Shown here piece after piece: positions 40,565 to 48,394 of a stretch of 64,000 bases of DNA (position 1 is the stretch's first letter; the number at the start of each line of letters is the position of its first letter). The notes below the pieces were generated by a model. It was not told where the DNA came from, searched no databases, and worked only from the letters and a program-made list of their open reading frames with translations. Location of the stretch: NCBI RefSeq assembly GCF_015711645.1, contig NZ_JABTEX010000002.1, positions 682,001 through 746,000 on the forward strand, in the 5' to 3' direction. The stretch comes from Planomonospora sp. ID82291 (lineage in GTDB: Bacteria > Actinomycetota > Actinomycetes > Streptosporangiales > Streptosporangiaceae). Position numbers and translations under genes: made by a program.

Positions 40565-42010
40565 CTACGGCCGGGCCGGGGCCGCCGCCGGCTGCTCGAC
40601 CCGCACCGGCACCCGAGCGGCGGCCGGGTCGAGCGCCGGTCCCTCCGGGATCAGGTGCACCAGGTGGGCCGGGAGCGGGGCGACGTCCCCGTCGGCGTAG
40701 CCGAGGCTCTGCAGCGCCTCCGGTGAGGGGATCGCGTGCCGCCGCCCCTGGTCGCCGATCAGGTAGAGCGAGCGCACCGCGTCCAGCCGGCCGTCCCCCG
40801 GCAGCAGTCCCACGAGCGCGCCGGAGCCGGGCGGGAGCACCACCTGGTCGACCGTGGCCTGGTCGAAGCGCTCGTTCGGGGGCGCGGGGATCCGTACCGT
40901 GCTCTCGACGGTCAGCGTCGCCTGCGCCGATCCGCGCGCCGTGCCGGAGTAGACGGCGCAGAGCGGGTCCGCCGGGTCCGGCTCGATGACCTTCGGCATG
41001 GTCTCGGGGAGCCCGGTGGCGTCCAGGCGGGTCTTGGAGACCCGCGTCGCGTTCGCGGTCGCGGCGTCCAGCGTGATCGCCCGGACCGGCGCGCGGCCGT
41101 ACGCCTTCTTGGTGGCGGGGTTCTGCAGGAGCAGGTCCGCCTGGACGGGGGTGAGGCTCGCCAGCCCGTCGGGGAGCAGCACGTACCACTTGGCGGGGCC
41201 GCCGACGGCCGGCGGCACGGTGTACACCCGGCCCGCCGCGGCCGTGCGGCCGTCCGGCCCGCGCATCGCGCGGCCCAGCCCCGGGATCCACGGGCTGCGC
41301 AGGTCGGGCCCGGCGGGCAGCGCGTTGAGCCAGGCGGCCGGGACCTGCCGGCGCCCTCCCTCCGGCATCGCCCGCACGCTGTCGGACGCCACCCGCATCC
41401 GCCGGTTCGACCAGAGCATCCAGGTCTGTCCGCCCTCCTCGACCACCATGGCGGAGTCCTGCCCGATCGGGCGCCCCCCGACCTCGAAGCCGCCGATCAG
41501 GGACGTGTACGGCCTGCGCGCGCCGGCGGCGTCGGTGCCCTCCACCACGCAGGCCGACCACGGGGAGCGGACCAGGCGGCCGGGCGCGGGCAGCGACTCC
41601 GGCGCGCCCGGGATGCCCACCAGCGTGCCCCGGGTGAAGCGGGCGAGCGAGGCCGAGGTCACCGTCCGGACCTTCGCGTCCTGCGTGCCCAGGAGCAGCC
41701 GGGCGGAGGCCACGTTGGCGACGGGGATCATCCGCCGCTGCGGGGCGCTGTAGACGAACGTCGCGCCCGACTCCTCCTCGACGAGGACCGTGCCGGGTTC
41801 GGTGAGCGCGGTCGCGCCGCCCGGGCGCAGCAGTCCCAGCACGCCGAAGACGACCGCCACCAGGACGGCGGCCAGGACGGCGCAGAACATCGCCACGTTG
41901 TACCGGCGCATCGGCGACTCGGGTAGATCCGGCTCGCCCTGCAGCAGAGCCGTGCCCAGCCGCTGGGTCATCAGCCGGTAGGCCTGGTAGAGATCGCGAC
42001 GGGTCTGCAT
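40565..42010 (-). CDS. eccB: Type VII secretion protein EccB
   Basis: The 481-residue protein is a core ESX component. It begins 'MQTRRDLYQAYRLMTQRLGTALLQGEPDLPESPMRR', has one membrane helix ('VAMFCAVLAAVLVAVVFGVLGLL') near residue 40-65, and a large extracytoplasmic domain built of repeated blocks. Conserved residues such as 'YVLLPDGLASLTPVQADLLL' near residue 285 and 'GQTWMLWSNRRMRV' are typical. EccB assembles on the outer face of the membrane pore with EccD and EccC. The ATG at 42010 is well placed. It stands alone on the minus strand between two rightward operons, so it has its own promoter in the 42011-42328 gap. Confidence 0.93.
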   Translation of the reverse strand: MQTRRDLYQAYRLMTQRLGTALLQGEPDLPESPMRRYNVAMFCAVLAAVLVAVVFGVLGLLRPGGATALTEPGTVLVEEESGATFVYSAPQRRMIPVANVASARLLLGTQDAKVRTVTSASLARFTRGTLVGIPGAPESLPAPGRLVRSPWSACVVEGTDAAGARRPYTSLIGGFEVGGRPIGQDSAMVVEEGGQTWMLWSNRRMRVASDSVRAMPEGGRRQVPAAWLNALPAGPDLRSPWIPGLGRAMRGPDGRTAAAGRVYTVPPAVGGPAKWYVLLPDGLASLTPVQADLLLQNPATKKAYGRAPVRAITLDAATANATRVSKTRLDATGLPETMPKVIEPDPADPLCAVYSGTARGSAQATLTVESTVRIPAPPNERFDQATVDQVVLPPGSGALVGLLPGDGRLDAVRSLYLIGDQGRRHAIPSPEALQSLGYADGDVAPLPAHLVHLIPEGPALDPAAARVPVRVEQPAAAPARP

Positions 42011-42328
42011 TCCACCTCCGTCTCGCCGGACACGCGATAGCCGACAGCATAGAAGCGCGATCAAGGAGTTGCCCCGTCCGAGACGGAAAAGGGATCTTCT
42101 TCCCTTCCCGGGCCGGCGCCGGACCGGCGGAAGGGGGCCGCCGGGCCGCGGGGACGGGAGCGGTCGCAGGGCTCGGGGAAGCGGCCGGAAAGCCCGCGGA
42201 CATCCGCAGGTCGCCGGGCGTTCACACGGGCCTCGTAGTCTCGGGGCCGTTGCCGGGCCGTTGCCGGGCCGTACGCGCCGCGATGCGCGGCCCGGCCGGT
42301 CCGGGGACGGCCAGACGGTGCGGAGACG
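42011..42328. promoter_or_regulatory. Divergent region between eccB and the 42329 gene
   Basis: This 318-base stretch has no plausible gene. It contains AAGGGA-TCTTCT-TCCCTT (42089-42106), a perfect 6-bp inverted repeat, and a GCCGTTGCCGGGCC direct repeat near 42247-42270. The eccB side (42045-42065) is AT-richer and should hold that promoter. Confidence 0.4.
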
Positions 42329-42667
42329 ATGTCGGAGGCGGGTCGATTGGCTCCTCAGCAGCCCGGATACGAGGTGGCCGCCGGGCACCTGGAGAAGTTC
42401 GCGGGAATCACGGGGGCGGCGGCCACCGAGGTGCAGGGCACGGTGGACGGCACCCCGCGCTTCGAGGGGTGGAACCTCGTCCCGCTCGCGGGCGTCCCCC
42501 TCGTCGGCCTGCTCTTCGTCAACCGGCTCAACGCCGTCGCCGACACCTGGGCGGACGGCGCGAAGATCCTGCGGGAGACCCTCGGCTCGGACGCCGAGCG
42601 GCTGATGCGGGTGGCCGCCACGTACGTGCAGGTGGAGCGGGCGAACGAGGCGAGAGGGAATCGGTGA
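42329..42667 (+). CDS. Small ESX-like helical protein
   Basis: The 112-residue protein has an N-terminal helix ('GYEVAAGHLEKFAGITGAAATEVQGTV'), a short hydrophobic centre ('VPLAGVPLVGLLFVNRL'), and a C-terminal helix with 'TYVQVERANEARGNR', a YxxxE motif as in ESX export signals. Trp49 in 'FEGWNLVP' might mark the turn, but it is not a WXG motif. Its stop overlaps the next gene's GTG, so it is translated with the 42664 protein. It probably serves as its partner. Confidence 0.62.
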   Translation: MSEAGRLAPQQPGYEVAAGHLEKFAGITGAAATEVQGTVDGTPRFEGWNLVPLAGVPLVGLLFVNRLNAVADTWADGAKILRETLGSDAERLMRVAATYVQVERANEARGNR

Positions 42668-43509
42668 GCGAGAGTCCGTTGCTCCCGGACAGGCCGAAGT
42701 CCGGAGGCACGCTGTACGTCACGAACAGCAGCGGCGCGGTCCAGCGGACCGTGCAGGTGGCGCCGGCCGCGCCGGTCGGGCAGGCCCGGACAGACCCGGG
42801 CTTCTTCCGCAAGCTGGTGGGATCGCTGAACGTGCTGCGGCAGCCGACCCGGACCGCCATGGTGATGTCGGGCGTGGGCGCCGCCGCCCTGGCCCTGGAC
42901 GTCGCCGCGACCGCGAACATCGGCAACCCCTTCCTCTTCGCGAACCGCAGGGACACCTGGAAGGAGATCTCCCAGCGGCTGGAGGGCGGCCGGGCGGACC
43001 TGTGGCGGGGGTACTTCGACGAGGTCTCCCCGAACTGGCAGGGCGAGGCCAAGCAGGCGCTCCAGACGCACCTGCGCTTCAACACCAACGGCCTGTTCAG
43101 TGTGCTGAACAAGGTCTCCGGCGACATGAGCACCACCATGCAGGGCCAGTACAAGGAGGTCCTGGAGTACGACCTCTCGGTCTTCGCGATCTACGCGGCC
43201 TCCGCGCCGATCTTCAAGACGCTCACGGCGCTCAGCGGGACCAACCCGGTCGCCAGGGGAGCCCTCATGGCCTACGTGGCGACCTTCGCCGGCGGCCTGG
43301 GCAACCTGGTCAAGCAGTTCGCCGACGTCTACAACGGCTACGAGACCGAGCTCAACAAGCTCGAACTCAAGCTGAACGAGCTGCGGGCCGCCTTCTGGAC
43401 CGGCGGGGACCCGGACAGGGGAGCGCGGGAGCTGGGGATCCCCTCCGGCGTGACCGACCCCGGCAACATCAACGACGACTACTGGAAGCGCGCCCCGCAG
43501 CACAGATGA
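42664..43509 (+). CDS. WXG-like membrane protein C3 of the ESX locus
   Basis: The 281-residue protein has a polar N-terminus with a beta-rich 'GGTLYVTNSSGAVQRTVQV', a hydrophobic segment ('MVMSGVGAAALALDVAATA'), a helical domain with 'VSPNWQGEAKQALQTHL' (Trp-Gln-Gly turn), and two further hydrophobic segments ('FAIYAASAPIFKTLTAL', 'LMAYVATFAGGLGNLVKQF'). The last part is a charged helix. It is the third member of the C family (36797, 39746). GTG 42664 overlaps the upstream stop. Its stop overlaps the next start (ATGA), giving a four-gene coupled operon. Confidence 0.68.
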   Translation: MSESPLLPDRPKSGGTLYVTNSSGAVQRTVQVAPAAPVGQARTDPGFFRKLVGSLNVLRQPTRTAMVMSGVGAAALALDVAATANIGNPFLFANRRDTWKEISQRLEGGRADLWRGYFDEVSPNWQGEAKQALQTHLRFNTNGLFSVLNKVSGDMSTTMQGQYKEVLEYDLSVFAIYAASAPIFKTLTALSGTNPVARGALMAYVATFAGGLGNLVKQFADVYNGYETELNKLELKLNELRAAFWTGGDPDRGARELGIPSGVTDPGNINDDYWKRAPQHR

Positions 43510-43964
43510 GGGGCGCGTCCCGGACGAGCGGGGACGGGCGGGAGATGGAACGGACAGGGCAGATCGCTGCATTCGCCGCCGGTCGCGGGGATGACGTCGC
43601 GGGCCTCCTGCGGGAGGTCGGCGAGCAGGTCGACCGGCTGACCGGCGCGCTCCGCGAGCTGAGCGGGCGGGAGGTGGAGGCGGAGGCGGCCGGCGGCGGG
43701 ATCCGGGTGAGGGTGTCGGGGGCGGGCCGGCTGCTCGCCGTCACCGTCGGAGCCCGGGCGATGCGCGACCTCGACCACGAGGAGCTGGGACGGGCCGTCG
43801 TGGAGGCGATCGGGCGGGCGCGCGAGGCCGCCGGGGCGGAACTGGCCGAGGCGCTCGCCGAGACGACCGGCACGCGGCCACCGGACCCGGCGGACCCGGA
43901 CGGCGTGCGCGTCCCGGCGGACCCGCTGGCGCCGGCCCTCGACGCGCTGCTGAGGGGGGCGTGA
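43506..43964 (+). CDS. YbaB/EbfC-like protein 3 of the ESX locus
   Basis: The 152-residue protein has a YbaB-like core: 'EVEAEAAGGGIRVRVSGAGRLLAVTVGARAM' is the sheet and 'DHEELGRAVVEAIGRAREAAGAELAEAL' the helix. A Pro-rich tail follows. The ATG at 43506 overlaps the upstream stop and is taken as start; ATG 43545 is an alternative that would drop 13 residues. It is coupled to the gene at 43961. Its exact role is unknown; it may bind DNA or chaperone a partner. Confidence 0.7.
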   Translation: MRGASRTSGDGREMERTGQIAAFAAGRGDDVAGLLREVGEQVDRLTGALRELSGREVEAEAAGGGIRVRVSGAGRLLAVTVGARAMRDLDHEELGRAVVEAIGRAREAAGAELAEALAETTGTRPPDPADPDGVRVPADPLAPALDALLRGA

Positions 43965-44335
43965 CCGTGGACGAGCGTGAACTGCTCGATCTCGTCGAGC
44001 GGCTCCCCGAGGCGCTCGCGGGCATGGAGGCGGCGGTGGAGGGGTGGAGCGCCGGGCGCTTCCGGGGGACCGCGGACGAAGGACGCGTCGTCGCCACGGT
44101 CGACGCGGTCGGCTCGCTCCTCGACCTGGAGATCCACGTGCTCAGCAAGCGCCGGCTCGACGGCGCCTCCCTCGGCGAGGCCGTCGTCGCGGCGGTCGCG
44201 GCCGCGGAGGAGGCCGCGGCGCGGGCGAAGGACGAGATGATGGACGGGCTGCGCCTGGGCGGCCTGCCCAGCCTGGGAGAGCTGCTCGGCGGCGCGCGCC
44301 GGGACTTCGAGAGGCGCAGCGGCTTTTCCGCCTAG
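43961..44335 (+). CDS. YbaB/EbfC-like protein 4 of the ESX locus
   Basis: The 124-residue protein carries the same pattern as its upstream neighbour in shorter form: 'GTADEGRVVATVDAVGSLLDLEIHVLS' for the sheet and 'LGEAVVAAVAAAEEAAARAKDEMMDGL' for the helix. It probably forms a heterodimer with the 43506 product, since the genes overlap by four bases (GTGA). The C-terminus is an Arg/Glu-rich helix ('GARRDFERRSGFSA'). It ends the rightward operon and converges on mycP. Confidence 0.62.
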   Translation: MTVDERELLDLVERLPEALAGMEAAVEGWSAGRFRGTADEGRVVATVDAVGSLLDLEIHVLSKRRLDGASLGEAVVAAVAAAEEAAARAKDEMMDGLRLGGLPSLGELLGGARRDFERRSGFSA

Positions 44336-44399
44336 CCGTACGCGGTGACGGGGTGGGGCGCTCTGTTCGGAGGGGCGTGCCGAGGGCGGAGGGCTCCGG

Positions 44400-45593
44400 T
44401 CAGAGGAGGGCGCGCCGCGGTCCGCCGGACGGAGCGGCGGGGCGCCGGCCGCCCGGCCGCCATCCGCGCCGCCGGCCCAGCGGGACGACCACCCCGGCCA
44501 GGACGGCCAGGACGGCCGCGGAGAGGGAGAACAGGGCCACCCGGCCCGCGATCGCCATCCCCTGGACGTCCTCGGCGGGCGCCGGCCGCACCGCGCCGGG
44601 CGGCAGCGGGGCGGGGTCCTGCGGCGCGATCGCGACCGTCTCCGGCAGGATGGCGGACACGGCCAGCAGCGGGTTGACCATCCCCGCGCCGGTGCCGGAA
44701 CCGGAGGCGCCGTCGGCGGTCAGCTCGATGCGCCGCCGTACCCGCACCTGGTCCAGCCCGGGATGGCGGGCGCGCACCAGCGCGGCCACCCCCGCGACGT
44801 ACGGCGCGGCGAAACTGGTCCCCTCCAGGTCCTCCCGGTAGGCGCGGCCCGGCCAGGGGGCGGTGACGGCGGTGCCGGGGGCGAGGACGGAGACGGGGGT
44901 CGACGCGTTGGACGAGCCCGCCCTGCCGCCCTCGGGGCCCGCCGAACCGACGGAGAGCACGCCCGGGTAGGCGGCCGGGTAGGCGGGCGCCGCCGAGCCG
45001 TCGGCCCGCTGGACGTTGCCCGCCGCGGCGACCACCACCACGTCCTGGGCCAGGGCGTAGTCGACCGCGGCCTTCAGGTCCGGTTGGTCGGCCGCCTGGA
45101 TGGAGACGTTGATCACGTCCGCGCCGAGCTCGACGGCGCGCACGATCCCCTGGGCCAGCTTGCCCACGTCGCCGTTGCTCTCGTTGGTCTGCTTGATCGA
45201 GATCAGCTTGGCGCGGGGGGCGACGCCCGTGAACGGCACCCCCCGGATCTCGGTTCCCGCGATGATGCCCGCCACGGCCGTGCCGTGCCCGACGCAGTCG
45301 TAGTCGTGCGTGCCGGTGAGGTCGACCGACGAGGCCACCTTCAGCTGCGGGTGCCGGGTGTCCACGCCGCTGTCCACGATCGCCACCGTCACCCCCACGC
45401 CCTTGGTGAGCCGCCAGACCTCCGGCAGGTTCAGGCGCCGCTGCGCCCACGACTCGCCGATGCTCGTCGTCCCGCGCTGCGGAGTGCAGTCGGAGCGCGC
45501 GGCCCCGCCCGTCGCCCCGCCCGCCGTGCTCCCCGCGGCGGACGGGGCGACGACCGCGAGCGCCAGCGCACCCGCGGCGAGCCTTGTGATCAC
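44400..45593 (-). CDS. mycP: Mycosin, subtilisin-like serine protease MycP
   Basis: The 397-residue protein begins with a Sec signal peptide ('MITRLAAGALALAVVAPSAAG'), followed by an S8 protease domain. The triad is Asp in 'VAIVDSGVDTRHP', His in 'DCVGHGTAVAGIIAGTE', and Ser in 'DLEGTSFAAPYVAGVAAL'. The oxyanion Asn is in 'VVAAAGNVQRADG'. A Pro-rich linker and one C-terminal membrane helix ('VALFSLSAAVLAVLAGVVVPLG') anchor it outside the cell. Mycosins cap the ESX pore and process substrates. GTG 45593 is used. The gene lies 180 bases downstream of the pseudokinase gene on the same strand, behind a terminator hairpin. Confidence 0.93.
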   Translation of the reverse strand: MITRLAAGALALAVVAPSAAGSTAGGATGGAARSDCTPQRGTTSIGESWAQRRLNLPEVWRLTKGVGVTVAIVDSGVDTRHPQLKVASSVDLTGTHDYDCVGHGTAVAGIIAGTEIRGVPFTGVAPRAKLISIKQTNESNGDVGKLAQGIVRAVELGADVINVSIQAADQPDLKAAVDYALAQDVVVVAAAGNVQRADGSAAPAYPAAYPGVLSVGSAGPEGGRAGSSNASTPVSVLAPGTAVTAPWPGRAYREDLEGTSFAAPYVAGVAALVRARHPGLDQVRVRRRIELTADGASGSGTGAGMVNPLLAVSAILPETVAIAPQDPAPLPPGAVRPAPAEDVQGMAIAGRVALFSLSAAVLAVLAGVVVPLGRRRGWRPGGRRPAAPSGGPRRALL

Positions 45594-45700
45594 GGAATCC
45601 TCACCTCCGTGCGGACGGCCGCGGTACGGCCGCCCGCCGAACTCGATCGGGCGCCGTCCCCGCGGGTTCCGGAAGAGGGACCGCGGAAACGGCCGGAAGG

Positions 45701-45733
45701 CCCCTCCCGGAGGCGGGGGCCGTCCGGGAGGGG
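45701..45733 (-). terminator. Terminator hairpin after the pseudokinase gene
   Basis: CCCCTCCCGG (45701-45710) pairs perfectly with CCGGGAGGGG (45724-45733) around a 13-base loop. On the minus strand it follows the 45774 stop and precedes mycP, so mycP needs its own promoter or read-through. Confidence 0.65.
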
Positions 45734-45773
45734 CGTCGCGGTCTCAGGCCCGGAGCGGGCCCTCAGGACGGGA

Positions 45774-48170
45774 TCAGCCGCAGTTCCCCCAGTCCGAGGA
45801 GGTCTGGCCGCCGGGGCCGCCGCCGGAGAAGCGCACGCACTTGCCCCTGGCGGGCAGGACGACCGGTCCGGCGTGGCCCTCGGAGCCCCTGCCGCTCAGG
45901 GAACCGCCTCCCTGCACGTCGAGCGTGGCCCAGAGCGGGCCCGCCTTGCCCGCGTCGGCGCCCTTGACGGTGACGACGCAGGTGTTCCCGGTGGACGCGT
46001 TGTGCAGCTGGTGGACCGTCCCGCCGGTGAACGACAGGGAGCGCTGCGGGACGTACCCCGCTCCGCAGATCTCCTGCGGGCTACGGAACGTTATGAGCTG
46101 CGACGGGTCGAACCCCGTGGCGGTGGGCTTGGCCGTGCTGGGCGGGTTCCACGTGGGAATCGAGCCGTCCGCGGTGGGCTTGGCCGTGGGGACCGGGGCG
46201 GTCGGCTTGGCCGGCACCGTGGGCTTGGCCGTCGGCTTGGCCGTGGGGGCCAGGGCGGTCGGCTTGACCGTGGCCGTCGGCTTGGCCGTGGCCGTGGGCT
46301 TGGCCGTCGGCTTGGCCGTGACCGTCGGCTTGGCCGTGACCGTCGGCTTGGCCGGGGCGGTCGGCTTGGCCGTGGGCGTCACCGACGGGGTCACCGTGAG
46401 ACCTGCCGAGGGCGCCACCGTGGGGAGCGCCGAGGGCGACACCGTGGGGAGCGCCGAGGGCGCCACCGAGGGCGACACCGTGGGGAGCGCCGACGGTGAC
46501 ACCGAGGGCGACACCGTGGGGCTCGCCGTGGGGCTCACCGAGGGCGACGGCACGGGCGAGTCCGTGGGCTGCGGGGACTCCGGAGCCGGTTGCGGCGTCA
46601 CCGTGAGGGTCACCGTGGGCTGCGGCGTCGGCGGCTGCTGCGTCGTGGTGGCCGAGGCGGCCGGCGCGGCGGTGGGGGTCTGCTGCGTGCCGGACCGGTC
46701 CGTCGGCTGCGGCGCCGCGGTCGACGGGACGGGGACCGGCGGGGGGGTGAGCGAGCTCAGCGTCGGAACGGGTGCGCCGGTGGGGACGGCGGGGACGTCG
46801 GTGGGCAGCTGCAGCGGCCCGACGTCGCCCTCCCGCGGCTCCGGCGTCGTCCCCCAGGGCACCGTGACCCGGTTCACCGGGGCGTCCCCGGTGCCCTGCC
46901 CCGTACCCGATCCCTGGCCACCGTCCGTGCCCTGGTCCTCTCCCCGTCCGGCCAGTTCCAGCGGGATCCGGGGATCGGCCCCGTCGGCGGCCGTCCGCCC
47001 GGCGTTCTCCAGGGAGGTGTAATTGCCCGCGGCCCAGACGCCGAGCCCTGACAGCAGGGCGACCACGCCCACGCAGACCGCCAGCAGGAGGGAGAGCCCT
47101 CCGGTCTTCGGCCGCTCCTTGACGGGTGCGGTGAGCACCGTCACGTTCGCCGGCGGCGCCTGATCCCCCGGCAGGGGCGGCGCGCCCCAGATCTGGGGCG
47201 GGGCGGGCGGGGGCGCGCCGACACCGGGCTGCCCGGCGGCACCCGGCACGACCTCTCCCCGCAGGTCGTCGCCGGGGAGGACCGGACGGTGCTCCGGGGG
47301 GACGGGTACGGCGGACAGGACGCGGTCCTCGGGGCGTTCGCCGAGCAGCCGCAGCATGGCCGCTCCCGCGTCCGGCCGGGCCTCCGGGCGCTTGTCCAGG
47401 CAGGCCGCGATGAGCGGGCGGAGCGTCGCCGGGATGCCGTCCAGATGGGCGGGCCCCTCCAGCACCAGCTCGGGCCGGCCTCCGTAGGGCGGCCGCCCCG
47501 TGGCCGCGTAGGCGACCGTGGCGGCCCAGGCGAACAGGTCGGCGGGCTTCGCGGCCGCCACGGGGGCGGGAGCCGTGCCCGGAGCCGGGGCCGGGGACGC
47601 GCCGACGGCGCCGGGGACGCCTCCGGGCGGGAAGCCCGCCCGGAGGCGTTCGGGCGCGACGTAGTCCGGCTCGGAGCCCGCCGCGCCGAGGCCGATGTCG
47701 CAGACCCGGGGGCCGTCGGGACCCAGGAGCACCGTGTCGGGGGTGAGCCCGCCGTGGACGATTCCGGACATGTGGACGGCGGTGAGGGCGTTGAGCGTGC
47801 CCACGGCGAGCCGTTCCAGCGCGTCCCCGGTGAGCGGTCCGTCCTCGGCCACCGTCTCGCGGAGCGAACGCCCGTCGACGTGCTCGCGGACCACGTACGG
47901 CACGTCGTCGAACCAGCCCGCCTCGATCAGCCGGGCGGTGTGGGCTCCCGAGACCCGCCTGGCCGCGTTCAGACCGTTGGTGATCCGCTCCCGGGCCTGC
48001 GGATCGGCATCCGGGCAGGGGGCCAGCATGCGGATCACACGGGGTGTGTCGTCGTCCAGCAGATGACCCAGGTAGACGGCCTGCCCAGGATCGGGGGAGA
48101 ACCGCCCCACCAGAACGTATATACCGATACGTTCCGGATCACTAGGCAGCAATGGGTGTAAATCGCCCAT
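45774..48170 (-). CDS. Probable pseudokinase with membrane helix, Pro/Thr/Lys stalk and extracellular Cys domain
   Basis: The 798-residue protein has a kinase-like domain in residues 15-290, but key residues are lost. There is no glycine loop ('YVLVGRFSPDPGQAVYLG'), the ATP lysine position is Arg47 ('RVIRML'), the catalytic loop reads 'VHGGLTPDTVLL' instead of HRDLKPxN, so the catalytic Asp is Gly141, and DFG is 'DIG' (158-160). A membrane helix lies near 357-380 ('LLLAVCVGVVALLSGLGVW'). Residues about 535-685 are a Thr/Pro/Lys/Ser repeat stalk, and the end holds a domain with Cys in 'EICGAGY', 'NTCVVTV', 'GKCVRF' and 'GNCG'. ATG 48170 follows GGAAGGAA. It may sense the cell wall and signal to the ESX machine by binding rather than phosphorylation. 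Confidence 0.75.
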   Translation of the reverse strand: MGDLHPLLPSDPERIGIYVLVGRFSPDPGQAVYLGHLLDDDTPRVIRMLAPCPDADPQARERITNGLNAARRVSGAHTARLIEAGWFDDVPYVVREHVDGRSLRETVAEDGPLTGDALERLAVGTLNALTAVHMSGIVHGGLTPDTVLLGPDGPRVCDIGLGAAGSEPDYVAPERLRAGFPPGGVPGAVGASPAPAPGTAPAPVAAAKPADLFAWAATVAYAATGRPPYGGRPELVLEGPAHLDGIPATLRPLIAACLDKRPEARPDAGAAMLRLLGERPEDRVLSAVPVPPEHRPVLPGDDLRGEVVPGAAGQPGVGAPPPAPPQIWGAPPLPGDQAPPANVTVLTAPVKERPKTGGLSLLLAVCVGVVALLSGLGVWAAGNYTSLENAGRTAADGADPRIPLELAGRGEDQGTDGGQGSGTGQGTGDAPVNRVTVPWGTTPEPREGDVGPLQLPTDVPAVPTGAPVPTLSSLTPPPVPVPSTAAPQPTDRSGTQQTPTAAPAASATTTQQPPTPQPTVTLTVTPQPAPESPQPTDSPVPSPSVSPTASPTVSPSVSPSALPTVSPSVAPSALPTVSPSALPTVAPSAGLTVTPSVTPTAKPTAPAKPTVTAKPTVTAKPTAKPTATAKPTATVKPTALAPTAKPTAKPTVPAKPTAPVPTAKPTADGSIPTWNPPSTAKPTATGFDPSQLITFRSPQEICGAGYVPQRSLSFTGGTVHQLHNASTGNTCVVTVKGADAGKAGPLWATLDVQGGGSLSGRGSEGHAGPVVLPARGKCVRFSGGGPGGQTSSDWGNCG
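46130..46560 (-). repeat. Repeat tract coding a Pro/Thr/Ser/Lys stalk
   Basis: Units such as ACCGTGGGGAGCGCCGAGGG and GTCGGCTTGGCCGTG (top strand) are repeated many times. They encode two blocks: Ser-Pro-Ser-(Ala/Val)-Leu-Pro-Thr-Val and then Lys-Pro-Thr-(Ala/Val). The tract forms an extended extracellular spacer. Confidence 0.85.
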
Positions 48171-48277
48171 GAAATTCCTTCCAGCCCCGCTATCGATATA
48201 AGCGTCTATGGGTTGATCTAGTACCATCAAAGCAAATCTGTCTCGTCCCCATCACCCGCTTCGTCGGTATTTCATGT

Positions 48278-48293
48278 TTCGTTTCCTAACGAA
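48278..48293. promoter_or_regulatory. Inverted repeat between the pseudokinase and methionine-synthase-like genes
   Basis: TTCGTT-TCCT-AACGAA is a perfect 6-bp inverted repeat in the divergent, AT-rich gap 48171-48394. It is a candidate operator; the neighbouring sequence (48175-48240) is the likely promoter zone of the pseudokinase gene. Confidence 0.4.
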
Positions 48294-48394
48294 TCGGGAA
48301 GCCGGACGTTCCGGGTCGTGCCGGAGCATCGAGGGCCCCGGTCGCCGGGCGGGGTGATCGTCCCAGGTCGTCCGCCGGGCCTAAGCTGACCGTC

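Noticed and set aside
46130-46560. Repeat array on the plus strand with an open frame of Val/Gly repeats
   Set aside because: It is the complement of the pseudokinase stalk; the plus-strand frame has no start context or domain.
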